64,000 nt of DNA from Ceratodon purpureus. Its lineage: Eukaryota > Streptophyta > Bryopsida > Pseudoditrichales > Ditrichaceae. Shown piece after piece: positions 36,458-48,577 of this stretch. Location of the stretch: assembly GCA_014871385.1 (NCBI GenBank), contig CM026431.1:6293065-6357064 (forward strand), given 5' to 3'. Within the stretch, counting starts at the first letter, position 1. The number at the start of each line of letters is the position of its first letter. The translations under genes were made by a program, and so were the position numbers. The notes under the pieces were generated by a model. The model made no database searches, was not told the DNA's origin, and worked only from the letters and a program-made list of their open reading frames with translations.

Positions 36458-38205
36458 GTGACCATACGAAGAAGGCTAAGGCATAACAATTTTGCGCCAC
36501 CAACATTAGAAAGTGATAGTGAGGAATTAGAGAGCGATCAATATTTGAGTGAAGAAGGAGACAATGATGGAGAGTTGAGAGATCACAATAGCATCAAATA
36601 TATATTCCAGGATGCAACGTGGAAAAAGATTCATTACACTTATGATTCCGAGCGTCAAGATTTTGGTGGTAATTTGAGGTCAAATATATTTTGGAGAAGT
36701 TTTCCTACAATGTTGCAATTATTCGTGATTTTTTGGACACAAACAATTGTATACAAGATTGTTAGGGAAATGAATCGATATGCCATGGCCGTCAATACGG
36801 ATGGAAATACAATGGGTGGCGAGGGATCGGTGGAATTCACCGTGGCGAAGTTCAAAGCTTTTATGGCTATTTGGTTGTATATGGGTATGAAGCGTCAACC
36901 AAATATTAAATCTTATTGGCATAAGCAAAGATCAATTTATTATTGCTTCATTATTTCTAGAATTATGTCTCATATGCGTTTCAAATTATTGACAAGATAT
37001 TTACACATCACTAATCCGGCTAATTATGTTCGTGAGAAAGAGTTGTCGGGTTTTGATAAATTGGGGCAAATTAGATGGTAGATAGAGTGCATACGAAAGA
37101 AATGCAATGAGTTGTAGAAATTAGAAAAAAATTGTACCATCGATGAGATGATGATTCGGTACAAAGGATCATATTGCCCCTTGAGACAATACATGCCTCA
37201 AAAAGCGCAAAAGTGGGGCATAAAGGTTTGGTGTTTAGCATGCTCCGAAATGAAATATGTTGGGAATTTCTCAATTTATTGTGGAAAAAATCAAGTTGTA
37301 CAAGATGAGTGGCCAATTGCGAGAGGGGAACCTAAATCATCGCACAATGTTGTATTAGATTTGACAAGTGAAATTAGGAGAAGAGGGCATGTAATTGTTA
37401 TGGATAAATATTTTACTAGCGTTGGGTTCAGATTTAGGGATTTACTATCGAAGTCCATTTATGCAACCAGGACAATGTGCTCCAATCGGATTGGTGTGCC
37501 TTTTGTGATGAAAAATACAAAGGTATATAAGGGAAATGAATAAGGTTGGATGGATTGGAGAATGCATGAGTCAAGGTTTATGGCTTCCGTGGTATGGAGA
37601 GACAAGAAGCTAGCTTTACTTTGGTCTACTAATGCACAACCAATTATTAGTCTTAGTTTACATGTAGAAATGGTGCCACATCCAAATGGAGCTATTAAAC
37701 AGGATATTCCGACGTTGCCTATGCATTTGGAATATATAATTCATATGAGGGGAGTGGATGTTGCGGATCAATTTCGGAAGTCCTATTGCGCACAAAAGTG
37801 TTTGCATAAATGGTGGCATTGTGTCTTTTTTTTTTTACTTGATATGACTATTGTGAATATGTTTTTAACCTACATTGACAAATGCAAAAACTCATTGCCA
37901 GTTCGGAAACAAATGAGTCATCTTCAATTTAAAACCGAAATATATGAGGCATTGTTGGAGAACTGGAAAAAAATCTAAAAAAATTGAGTTTGCAACTCCA
38001 CCACGAGGACACCGATATTGCTTTCCTATTTATTCCAAGAAAAAAATGCATTGTGTGGTATGCAACAATGTGGCAAAACACAAAAATGATAAAAGGCCAC
38101 ATTAATATTGTCCTTCTTGTGAAAAGAAGTTTATGTATTTCAACAAAGAAGACTCATGCTTTCAAAAATATCATGAGGGTCTTTGCCAACAACGCCCGCA
38201 TATTA
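36458..38205 (+). pseudogene. piggyBac transposase (PGBD-like), interrupted by stops
   Basis: One frame runs 36458-37978, broken by stops at 37079, 37115 and 37541. The translation follows piggyBac order: an acidic N-terminus, then the DDE domain with all three expected Asp residues in context (IDEMMIRYKG, VIVMDKYFTSVGF and MRGVDVADQF). A Cys-rich zinc module follows in another frame at about 38040-38190 (HCVVCNNVAKHK, YCPSCEKKF, HEGLC), with one more stop. The catalytic residues survive but the frame does not, so this copy cannot make a full protein. It lies between the two 2003 bp arms. Terminal TTAACCC repeats for it were not found. Three TTAA-flanked short elements in the window would be natural substrates for an intact relative. 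Confidence 0.9.
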
Positions 38206-38509
38206 TAAGTTCTATGGAAAATCATGTTTTTCTATCCTTACAATTATTTTATTGTGTTTGACAAATTTCAGGATTTGATTTCATATATACCTCCCTTCAT
38301 TTCTTTATTTCGTTTGAAATTTAGAAATCATTGTGGCAATGTCTAAACATTACATATGTGTAATTGAACGTGGAGCAAGAAAATGGAATTTAAAAACAAA
38401 TACATCTATTTGAAAATGAATTAAATTTTAAAAAATTAGATTTTTTTTAAAACAAATTGAAAAATATAAAAAATACAGACCGATATTACAAGGGAAATAT
38501 TGACTGAGG

Positions 38510-38790
38510 GAAGTAGGGTTCAATCTAAAGGGAAGGGACGTAAGATGAGGGCAGGGAACTACAGTGTGAGGTGGCTGGTGGGCGGGCCAGAGTGATAAGG
38601 GCGGAGAGGGCAAGTGTGAACAAGGCGGGGAGGGCGACAATGGAAGGGGGAGTTTGACCAGGGCCGGTAGAGGGAGGGTGAGCGGGGCTGGAAGAAGGAA
38701 GTTGCGATCGGAGGAGTGTGGGGAGGCTGGGGGAAGGGCTGCGAATTGAATTTTGGTGGACGGCTGGTGGGGAAGCGTGAGGATTGACCT
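38510..38790 (+). repeat. Purine-rich GC-rich block 3' of piggyBac transposase
   Basis: G/A-rich strand similar in style to 35810-36300. No coding content is supported. Confidence 0.45.
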
Positions 38791-39559
38791 CCCAAGGCTC
38801 TATCCTCTGCCCACCTCCAAAAATTCACGGAATGGACATCTCCCTTTGATTTTTAATTTTTAATTTTTTTTTTGGAGAAACATGAACTTTATGTAAAGAA
38901 GACTATATACATCATTTGGATGTGTAAGTTCAAAAACAATTAGCAGCACTAAATATTGGCTCCTAGAACATGCACTTGTGAACCTTAACCTTTACTTTCT
39001 TTGCATAGTATTTTCAAACAAATTGCATTCATCTTCTAATCTTCAAATTTAGAATACATGTAGCTAAAAGGGCTCTCTTCATAAATTTTGAAAACCTCCA
39101 AAGAATGTAGTGCAAAAATTTCAATCCACAAGTAATCAACTTTACTAATTCCCTAGGGCAGTAACCAAAAAAAGATCTTTTTGAACTTCAAATGCTATAA
39201 TCTTTCGATCCATGCGATCAAAATTGCCAAAACTATTCCTGATATTTCAAAAACCAATCTTCTTTCAAATCCTATGGTTAAAAGTTCAAAATTATCATTT
39301 CATTTTGATAAATACCCCTTGCAAAATTTTTGACACTTTTGAAGGAAATTAAGAGATGGCCGTTCAGGAGATAAAGATGGATTTTAAATATTTGGAAGAA
39401 GATCCTTCAATATTTTTTATCAAGGTGCATGAAATCAATGGAAGAGTTGAAATTAGGATTCAAAGGTAATAAGATGAGACATAGAATCTCATGATTGATT
39501 TACCATGATAACTATAGAGAATTCACTTCATCTAATTCACATTATTGTTTCTTGTGTAC
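38791..39559. other. AT-rich stretch up to the right arm
   Basis: No feature recognised. Confidence 0.4.
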
Positions 39560-40705
39560 TTGATTTGGTTTTAGTCTCCAAAATTGGCTTGGACGCTAGA
39601 GCTTATCACTTATGATTTTCTGCTCTCAAGGTTTCTTTCTTCACTTCAATCCTCGGTTCTACTTCTCGACCTACTTGGATTTATGAGCTTCTTATTGTCG
39701 CTCCTTTGGATGGATATATTGCAAAGCAAATTTAGGAGATTGTAGAAAAGTACCAAATGAATAAATATTAAAATATAATTTTAGTAAACGTGTCTAGAAA
39801 TCATTGACAAGTAAAGAATGCATTCAATAAAATCAACGAAATAAAGAAATGAACAACGCATTTGATTATATGAAGCTCACAAAACATTTTTATTTTTTTA
39901 ATTATTCAAGTTCAAAAAGAGAAATGTGAAAAATACAAACAATTTTTGTTTATAGAATAATAAATTCAATTGTGCTACATTATTAGAAATCAAACTTAGG
40001 GTATTTTGTTGCAAATGTCTCAAAACATTATCATACTTCAAAACTAAAAACTTACTTCACATCAACCTCTTCATTTAAGATTCTCAATTTTTTTTTTTAT
40101 TAATCAAGATTCTCTATGAACTTGAATGTTTACAATAATATTTAAATTTTCATACTCTAAACAATGATGTCTTTGCAATTATTTAAATTCACGATATATG
40201 CATAGTTTTATGTGGTCAAATTCCAACAAGCACACTTCATTTGCCACGTAGACCTTCCAATTCTAGTCTCAAACTCAATCCCAAATCCAATCTCAAATCC
40301 AAAATATGGCCAAATCCGCAACAAACATCACTATTGCCTTGCTTTCTATTGATATGCTTTTCACAACATGTAGCATAAGTTTATTGGTAATAAAAATTCC
40401 TCCATATTATTCTCTTCAAGTTTTACAATACAATAACGTACATATTATTTGAGGCATCCGAATTCATGTAGAATGTTGAGTTGAGAGGCCCATATGGATT
40501 GAGTGGTTGTTTGTGAGGAACGTTAGTGTTTGAGATGTGTAATATGAGAAGTTCTTGGCCAAAATCTAAATGGTGAAGCAAAATTGAACGTATTGTACTA
40601 GAAGCAGAACTTGTTGGGGATTTGTACGTTTTCCTTCCATGACTCCAGTAATTTGAGACGTTTCATCTTTTGTGAACTTTGTTTAGCCAGGGACATCGTC
40701 CATTG

Positions 40706-40875
40706 TTTTAAGAAGTTTACGTGCTCAGACACATTTGTTCGTTGCTCTAAAAGTCTTCATTTGGTCGGTTGCTATTTTGTACGACCTTTCAATTAAGAAG
40801 TTTACGTGCTCACACACATTTGTTCGTTGGTCTAAAAGTCTTCATTTGGTCGGTTGCTATTTTGCACGACCTTTC
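40706..40875 (-). repeat. 85 bp tandem duplication (two units), right arm
   Basis: Exact counterpart of 29790-29959 in inverted orientation. Confidence 0.9.
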
Positions 40876-40922
40876 AAGTGAGCATCAACAAAAGAGGGAG
40901 GGAGAGAAAATCAAAATGAAAA

Positions 40923-40927
40923 TGACG

Positions 40928-40959
<32 letters not shown>

Positions 40960-41002
40960 TGGAGCCTAAATCCAGCGCCTTAGACCGCTCGGCCAAACCG
41001 TC
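40923..41002 (-). tRNA. tRNA-Leu (UAG)
   Basis: 80 nt on the minus strand, with all stems paired, including the anticodon stem CTGGA/TCCAG around TTTAGGC (anticodon UAG). Intact A and B boxes are followed by a TTTT terminator. This is the intact counterpart of the tRNA at 29663. Confidence 0.93.
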
Positions 41003-41562
41003 AGAGGAGTGAAGCCCCAGGATTCCATCAGATCTTATACAAAGAAGTGCTCCTCCTGCTTGTTCCAGCGCCCTGCATTCTCATCCCTATTCTCCTCATA
41101 CCCCCAAAATGCGACTAACAATGCAGTCCAAATCTGATGCTACTACTGCGACAGCAGATGTACTGTCCACTGTAAACCCCCCCTTCCCTCTTCCCTTTCA
41201 GACTGACAGTAATCCTCGTCCACGAAAGCGATCAAACACGGCCTTCAATCCAACTCAACACTAAATTAATGCCACCTTCAAGGCTAAATTAGCTATTTAA
41301 TAAGATGGGCGGGTCGATAGCCGCATTCGCATAATTCCATCCAAAACTGGATCCGGATCATTCACCAAATGCAAGTCATGTTGCGGTTCTCGAGGGCACT
41401 TCCGCAGCACGCCGCGCCACCGGACGTCCTGATCATGACGTCTAGAGCATGCACACCCTGCACAGAACATGACTAATCGCGCGTCACCAGATCATTCGAT
41501 CACGGCGCCCACGCTCACTAGGATCGCATGGTCGTCTCACCTTACCAATGGCGTGCCATGTA

Positions 41563-43270
41563 TTTACGTATGCACTTTGTGCCATATCGAGCGCTTAGAA
41601 TGAAGTTGAGAATCACAACCATGATCCTCGGAACCCATCGGAGCTGTTGATGTATACCATATGTATCCGAAGCGCTCAGTTGCATCATAAGTGCAACAAA
41701 ATTATTCTGTTACGTTTACGAGTTAGAGAACATAGTTTGGACGTTGCGGACGTAATTAGAGCACCTCATACGCTGTGTTCTTGTTTTGCTTTCTTCACTT
41801 ATATCTCCTCAATGGTGATGTGTTTGCTGCGTTCGATGAGTTGAAAGTTTTGCTTGAGCACAGACTAGGTGTGTTCAGATACTCCCCGAAGCATGAGTAC
41901 ATATTTCCCACCTGTGCCATAAGGTTTAGCAACTTATAAAATGTTCCAGCAAGGGAAGTTCGACTTAGAACGAGAGAAAATTCCTAAAGATGAGCAAGTA
42001 CCACCGAAACCGACCTCCAGGCATGTTGTATGATATTGTTCCTTCGCATGGGCATAAACGATGTAACTGAAAGGTCCTAATTAAATCTTGAAGAGTTCGT
42101 GCTTATGATCACGTGCAAAGAATTAGATCTACGTTCAGATGGCAAAATGCTGTTCATTCTAAATAATTACTTATTCAATCCACATGTGGTCTTGTTTTAT
42201 TCAATGATTTCAAAACGATCAGCTTAAACTACTTTAATGCGTAATTCAGAATAATTCCATTCTGCCAATAAATGGTTTTGCATCCATATTCCGGTTCGTT
42301 TCGGACATTGAACGGGACTGTGTTGTCAATTTCGGATTGGCCGCTGCGCACACTCTCACTAAGCTTGCCCTAGTATGGTAAGAACTACGGACACAATGTA
42401 GTGCTCCTTTCAATAATAGGGCCATTGAAAACCAAACCTGCTTTCTAAATCAATATCCATGTGGAACATCACTGAGCAACTCTGGTGAGCAACAATGACC
42501 TAAAGCGGATAGACCACTTGGTCAACTTCCAATGCAAAGCGATCTGAATTTGCGGCATCATCTACCACAACAAAGTGACACTTACGTCACTAGCTAGTCA
42601 AAATTTACGGCCCGTCGGATGAATCCAGATAACCTCAGCGGACATCATCCTCTAATTTTTCTCAGAGGCTTAATTACTTGAATCCAACCCTTTCAACTCA
42701 CTGGTGTGCAAATGGCTGCCGGACAGCTTGGGAAGCATTATCAACATATATGAATTGATGATGATATATCTGATATTATTTGACAATCGGAGGCTGGTGA
42801 CGACGATGAAGGTGGGCCAAGGCGAGAATACTGGCACCAAGCAGGGTATGGAGCAGCCGGTGGATGATGTACGCCACCGCCATCATGACGACAAGATTCT
42901 CCCAGCCAATTTCCAACACACCCAGCTCGAGCGCGTCGGCAGCTTGATGTCACACAGCACCAGCAGGCAGCCGTTAAAACTAGTCCACACCACCAACACG
43001 GCCAGCCTGAACATAACCTTGAACAGACTCGCCAAATTAGAGCACGACACGGTGAACACGACCATTGCAGCGGCTTGCAGATAGTTCTGATCCGGAGTAG
43101 TAGAAACTTTCGAAAGGGGGACGCTGCTCGGAACATCGCTGACTTCGAACAGACGATGAGCAGCTCAGAGAAAGATCAATATGATCGATATGATCAGAAG
43201 CGAGTCCCCGAATGCCCGCTGAAAGCGCTGATCGATATATGACACTGGTGTTCTGGGACAAAACTTCTGC
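41563..43270. other. Intergenic stretch, no gene recognised
   Basis: Balanced composition. Around 42741-43065 the minus strand has a hydrophobic open frame (MFRLAVLVVWTSFNGCLLVL) that may be a relic of a membrane protein, but frame changes are apparent and no family is named. Confidence 0.35.
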
Positions 43271-43848
43271 AGACGACCATGCGATCCTAGTGAGCGTGGG
43301 CGCCGTGATCGAATGATCTGGTGACGCGCGATTAGTCATGTTCTGTGCAGGGTGTGCATGCTCTAGACGTCATGATCAGGACGTCCGGTGGCGCGGCGTG
43401 CTGCGGAAGTGCCCTCGAGAACCGCAACATGACTTGCATTTGGTGAATGATCCGGATCCAGTTTTGGATGGAATTATGCGAACGCGGCTATCGACCCGCC
43501 CATCTTATTAAATAGCTAATTTAGCCTTGAAGGTGGCATTAATTTAGTGTTGAGTTGGATTGAAGGCCGTGTTTGATCGCTTTCGTGGACGAGGATTACT
43601 GTCAGTCTGAAAGGGAAGAGGGAAGGGGGGGTTTACAGTGGACAGTACATCTGCTGTCGCAGTAGTAGCATCAGATTTGGACTGCATTGTTAGTCGCATT
43701 TTGGGGGTATGAGGAGAATAGGGATGAGAATGCAGGGCGCCGGAACAAGCAGGAGGAGCACTTCTTTGTATAAGATCTGATGGAATTCTGGGGCTTCACT
43801 CCTCTGACGGTTTGGCCGAGCGGTCTAAGGCGCTGGATTTAGGCTCCA

Positions 43849-43880
<32 letters not shown>

Positions 43881-44298
43881 CGTCAGTTTCATTTTGATTT
43901 TCTCTCCCTCCCTCTTTTGTTGATGCTCACTTGAAAGGTCGTGCAAAATAGCAACCGACCAAATGAAGACTTTTAGACCGACGAACAAATGTGTGTGAGC
44001 ACGTAAACTTCTTAAAGCAATGGACGATGTCCCTAGCTAAACAAAGTTCACAAAAGATGAAACGTCTCAAATTACTGGAGTCAAAGAAGGAAAACGTGCA
44101 AATCCCCAACAAATTCTGCTTCTAGTACAATACGTTCAATTTTGCTTCACCATTAAGATTTTGGCCAAGAACTTCTCATATTACACATCTCAAACACTAA
44201 CGTTCCTTACAAACAACCACTCAATCCATGTGGGCTTCTCAACTCAACATTCTACATGAATTTGGATGCCTCAAATAATATGTACGTTATTGTATTGT
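43271..44298 (+). repeat. Third copy of the tRNA-Leu-bearing repeat (1028 bp)
   Basis: Direct copy of 29128-30240, shorter by exactly the 85 bp of one tandem unit. It starts at AGACGACCATGCG and ends at TATTGTATTGT. It is slightly more diverged from the two arms than they are from each other. It lacks the outer 25 bp and the inner 865 bp of the arm. Confidence 0.93.
43806..43885 (+). tRNA. tRNA-Leu (UAG)
   Basis: 80 nt, identical in the coding part to the copy at 40923-41002: anticodon loop TTTAGGC, paired anticodon stem, intact A and B boxes. The downstream T-run begins with TTT and then TTTT (GTTTCATTTTG). Confidence 0.93.
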
Positions 44299-44830
44299 GT
44301 ATTTTATTATCTTTGCTAATAATATTTTATACATCATTTATTTGGATTTATGCTGTTCAATATTCTCATGTTGCCTGGGACTTGTGTACTGCCTTCGAAA
44401 CCGTTTGAACAAAGTATTGACCTCATAAATTTGAGTATTAAAAAGAGTTGTATTTTGGTGTGTTGTTTTAAAGTTGCAATTGAATTTTGAATTGTAAACC
44501 GAATATTAGTGCTTAGACACAATAGCCCCACTTTGACACTACTTTTATTTAAGTTATAGACGATTCCGCAAAGTACAATTTTGAGGAAGAATGTCAAAGT
44601 CCAACATTCTTGTTACATAAAGAAATGTGCAAATTTTAACGAAATTTGCCATTTTAATATAGTATTCCTTCAAAGTAACATTAAATTAACCACTAAGAAG
44701 AGTATGGATGGTTGCATATTCTATCATCTTACCTCTGGTCTTAAAATAACACAGTTCTCAATTACTACACATTTTAATAATGCTGTAATTGGTAAAAATT
44801 AGAGCAAAACTGGAAAGATAGAATTTTATA

Positions 44831-45698
44831 TTAACCCCTAAAGTTCTGAGGGTACTTTTCATCAAAACTGCCTCAAAACAGCCCCTCTTCAAAGCAAGGT
44901 GGATTTTGCAAACTTGGGATCTTTTTTAGTACATCTAACTGTAAGATCTTGTAGCTAACTTCTATGTCTACATGTCCACCAAATCTCACACACTTATTCC
45001 TCACCCATTGCAAGATCATAACGTTCAAAGTAGAAAAACAAGTTCTTTTTCCTGTGAAGAAAGGGGACAGCAGAGTTTTGAAGGCCCAAAAAACCATTTT
45101 TTAAAGTAGATATGGAATGAATCTCTCCATATTATTGTTCCTAATTGAGTTGGGTACATGTCCAGAAAATATCATATTCAAAAAAGTTGTGGAAGGTTTC
45201 CAAAAAAATCATTTTCCGCTAGGGGGTATGCTGAAATTCACATACAAAGGCCGTTTTTTGACAATAAGAATAGCATATGAAAAATTCTTGGATTGAAAAT
45301 CCGAACAGTGGAAACATGCTCTCCTGCCTGTTCTATAAATAGAAATTTTTATTTTTGAAAAATACCAAAATCTCAATTTTTGGTGGAATTTCAAAGTTTC
45401 ATCTTTGGGCAGATTTTGGCAGTTTTGGGCAGCTTTGGGCAGTATTGGGCAGAATTTGCTGCATTCACAGTGGCTTAGAAAATTTCAGTAGCTACCCAAC
45501 GAGCAGCTTTTGGCAGTTAAACCTTCATAACTTTTGATCCCAATGTCGGAATTGAAAAGTAAAAATATGCACAGAGAGCTCTCGGAACGGCACACCTCCA
45601 TTTAAAATTTCAGAAAATCACGATTCAAATTGCAACCGTAGGTACATGCCCAAGTTTCAAAAAAGCCCATTCTAGGACTATTGTCCTTTAGGGGTTAA
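44831..45698. mobile_element. piggyBac-like non-autonomous element (TTAA, 0.87 kb)
   Basis: It starts TTAACCCCTAAAG and ends CTTTAGGGGTTAA, a perfect 13 bp terminal inverted repeat containing TTAA on each side. Inside, at about 45402-45455, a short tandem array of TTTGGGCAG-type units occurs. No ORF. Confidence 0.8.
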
Positions 45699-45898
45699 AG
45701 TAAAGTAAAAGTAAAATAGAAAGTAAAAGATAGACTTTTATATTAAGATAAAACAAAAGTAAAACAAAATAAATTAGAAAGTAGTTTTGTATATTCAGCT
45801 TCAAAGTGAATTATAGAGAATCATATACTATATTATGTATGAAGTCTTATGGTTGAAAGGAGAACCATTTATTTACTTTTGTTTTATGTTTTATTTTT

Positions 45899-45917
45899 AC
45901 TATATATATGTATATAG
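45899..45917 (+). promoter_or_regulatory. TATA-like element upstream of the F-box gene
   Basis: CTATATATATGTATATAG about 170 bp before the chosen ATG of the F-box gene. Placement suits a plant core promoter, but the surroundings are AT-rich, so this is tentative. Confidence 0.3.
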
Positions 45918-46084
45918 TAGAACGAGCCTCTTAATTGGATATGATAGTGAACAATCTTGGTAGAGAGGCCATCTGGAACATTAAAAGGGGGCTCTACGAG
46001 AGCATCCTTGGTGACTGATACAACAATCTAGTTTTTATAAATCAACAACACTTGACATACTCAATTTACAGTACTGAGCAACCA

Positions 46085-47320
46085 ATGATGGCTACAAATT
46101 GGGATTCTTTACCTCATGACATGCACGACAAAATTCTCAAAAAACTAGAGTTCAAAGATCTATTTCGATGCAAAACAGTGTCAAAGGTGTGGAAGAAATG
46201 TATAGAAAGTGATGACTTCCGTCAATTACGGAGAGAAACTTTTTCTCAAGAAGGCTCATTCACGGCTATCAGCTACAACAACTATAACAACTCCTGGCAA
46301 TGTTTTGGGTATGATTTGCATTCAAAATCCTGGCGGTCATTGCCGCCCTTTTCCTACCTCCCAATTCCAGATGTCCGAGGTAATATGACGATATATTCTG
46401 TGACTGGCCATCGTAGCCTCATGTGTGCTGAAGTTTCTGAACTGCCCAATCAATGTGTACTGGTGGTTTTCAACCCCTTGACTGGCAAGAAAAGGATTCT
46501 GCCACCTCTATTATATCCAAGAAATCCAATGCTTGTTCACATCTCAGTCAACTCTGCAGCAAAATCCTACACAATAGTAGTTGCTGGGAGTTCATTTGCG
46601 AGTGAGAAGCATCTATCAAAGAAAGTAGAATTGTTTTGCTCCACCACTTCAAAGTGGACAGAAGCAAGCGACCTTCCTAGTCCCATGTTTGGGCTGAGCC
46701 ACCACCAAGCAGGTGTATGCGTGAACGGAGTATTATATGTCATCGCATTTTTGGACGGCAATGGCCGCCAAGGTATGATAGCATTTGACGTGGAGAATGG
46801 AAAGTGGTTGGAGGAAATGGCATGTGCGATTCCATTTTCTTTGACCTCAGCCATCTTAGAGCTGGTTGAGTGCGATGGGAAGGTGCATGTGTATTCAATG
46901 CATATGTTTAAGGGATTAATTCGTCACTGCATTCATGTGCTTAAGACACTAGACCTAAATAGAAGAGCAAGGGCTTCGCACTGGAAGGCAGTAGTTGATG
47001 TAAGGGAACATAATTTTCGTGGATGGCAAATGTACATTGGTCGTCGATGGCAACTGTACAATGAGTACTCGTGTGTGAGCTTTGGAGATGGGAAGTTGTG
47101 CGTGTTCAACGTGTTTAGTCGTAATGGAATGGTGTATGACATGCGAGATGGAAGGCAAATTTCGGTTCTGGTGGCACCACCTGGGACTGAGAAGGGTGAG
47201 AAGTTTTCCACCTTGAATTGTGCATCTTTTAGTTTGCAACCTTGCTTTGATAACGATCCCATGTCATCAACTGTGGAGATAATTGAAAACAAAGATGCCA
47301 AGTCTGTTGTAGAACATTGA
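46085..47320 (+). CDS. F-box protein with kelch-like propeller region
   Basis: Intronless frame of 411 residues. The start is taken at the first ATG (46085; a second ATG follows directly), since the open frame upstream has none. An F-box lies at about residues 6-48 (WDSLPHDMHDKILKKLEFKD, then CKTVSKVWKKCIES), which binds SKP1 in SCF ubiquitin ligases. The rest shows repeated beta-propeller features typical of plant F-box/kelch proteins (VLVVFNPLTGKKRILPPLL; KVELFCSTTSKWTEASDLP; GVCVNGVLYVIAFLDG; MIAFDVENGKWLEEM; VSFGDGKLCVFNVF), presumably for substrate binding. The frame is intact and the length normal. It is the only clear host gene in the AT-rich part of the window. The substrate is unknown. 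Confidence 0.9.
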   Translation: MMATNWDSLPHDMHDKILKKLEFKDLFRCKTVSKVWKKCIESDDFRQLRRETFSQEGSFTAISYNNYNNSWQCFGYDLHSKSWRSLPPFSYLPIPDVRGNMTIYSVTGHRSLMCAEVSELPNQCVLVVFNPLTGKKRILPPLLYPRNPMLVHISVNSAAKSYTIVVAGSSFASEKHLSKKVELFCSTTSKWTEASDLPSPMFGLSHHQAGVCVNGVLYVIAFLDGNGRQGMIAFDVENGKWLEEMACAIPFSLTSAILELVECDGKVHVYSMHMFKGLIRHCIHVLKTLDLNRRARASHWKAVVDVREHNFRGWQMYIGRRWQLYNEYSCVSFGDGKLCVFNVFSRNGMVYDMRDGRQISVLVAPPGTEKGEKFSTLNCASFSLQPCFDNDPMSSTVEIIENKDAKSVVEH

Positions 47321-48577
47321 CAAAGTAAGTTGATGTTTACGGCCACTGCATAACGTGTTATGCAATCTTCAATGGAAAGCTTACATTTTTTAAGATAATT
47401 TTTAGCAATTTGAAGTTGTTTCAATAAAACACATGGTTGTTAACACTTAGCTTGCTATGGTTGTTCAATTGATAAGAAATCTACATATCAATTGTGTTTT
47501 CTCTTTTTGTAGGAGAAAAATTCAAGTTTGGATCCAATGTAGACAATTGATCACATTTGTTGTACTCTTAGGCCTTGCAAAGAAATTTCTAGCCCTTAAT
47601 TGAGGTTATCACGCTAGCTAGATCCAAAGGCTTGAGAAATGATAGAAGATGTCATTGCAATTTGGCAATCAATTGAGAAACAAACTTCACAAAAGCATTC
47701 AAATTACATGTGGGGGGAAGCATGGTAAAGTGGACCACAAAGTGCAATTTGTGACCAAATTGTAGTGAAAGAAAAGTGCCATGTTTGGGGACTTTGGGAA
47801 CGTGGAGGCAGTTGAACTACCGCATGAAGGGGAAGGGAACGCTGTGACACTTGTTCAGAGGTTTTGGGGTCGACACAGAAGTCGAGCGAGGCCTCTTCAT
47901 TGCGACAATTCCCGGGAAGGGCCGCTGTGAATGCTCCGCAGCCGTTTCTCCACAATCCTTTGCAACGCTGTTTTCGAGGGACACGAAGTGAGATTGCAGG
48001 TGCGCTGCCACTCGCATTTGATGCTGAGTCTATGTTTCAGGATTAGGGTGTAGGGTGGAAGTGCTTGGAATGGATTTCGCAGTGTCCAAATCACTTCACT
48101 TTCGAAACACTTCACTGTCGAGAATTGAAGAGGGGCACCGTCAGGGTTGAGTCGGGAGAGGAGAGGGCAGCGCCGTCCGCTGTTACGCTGAATTCGTTGT
48201 TTTGATTTTTGGGTTTCACGTGTGCTGCTTTTGAGAATTTGCTGTGTGTCTACCTGTTTCTGAAACTCACGGACGTGGGGGGGTACGCGGGAGATGCTGC
48301 ACATGCTGCTGGGCTGCTGCATTACTGTCGAACCCTGGGTTTAGGGTTTCAGGGTCACATTGCGTTCGCGTCTCCTCACAAATCAGCATCGACACAGACG
48401 TTTTGTTGTCTGGAGGGTTCTGGTGGAGACCGGGCAGATTTGGGGTGGATATTGGAAAGGGTCCGAGTCGGAGGTAGTGGGATTAGGGTTCGATAGTTAG
48501 CAAAGCAATTCAAGGTCCGTTAAAATTCACCGTGAAAACTAAGTTGTTTGCAAGGGGGTAGCGCGCAGCCAAGCCTG
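47321..48577. other. Intergenic stretch at the composition boundary
   Basis: AT-rich up to about 47.7 kb, then GC-richer. Plant telomere-like motifs (GGTTTAGGGTTTC near 48340) and a likely promoter/5' leader precede the ORF at 48578. No gene recognised. Confidence 0.4.

Larger units (their letters stand above)
39560..41562 (-). repeat. Long inverted repeat, right arm (2003 bp)
   Basis: Reverse complement of 29103-31105 without indels. The 8.45 kb between the arms (31106-39559) contains the piggyBac pseudogene, the 152-aa ORF and the TATACGTA tract. The whole palindromic structure spans 12.46 kb. Confidence 0.95.

Noticed and set aside
42704-43136. Overlapping open frames on both strands as a gene
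   Set aside because: The best hydrophobic frame is short and requires frame changes; no recognisable family.
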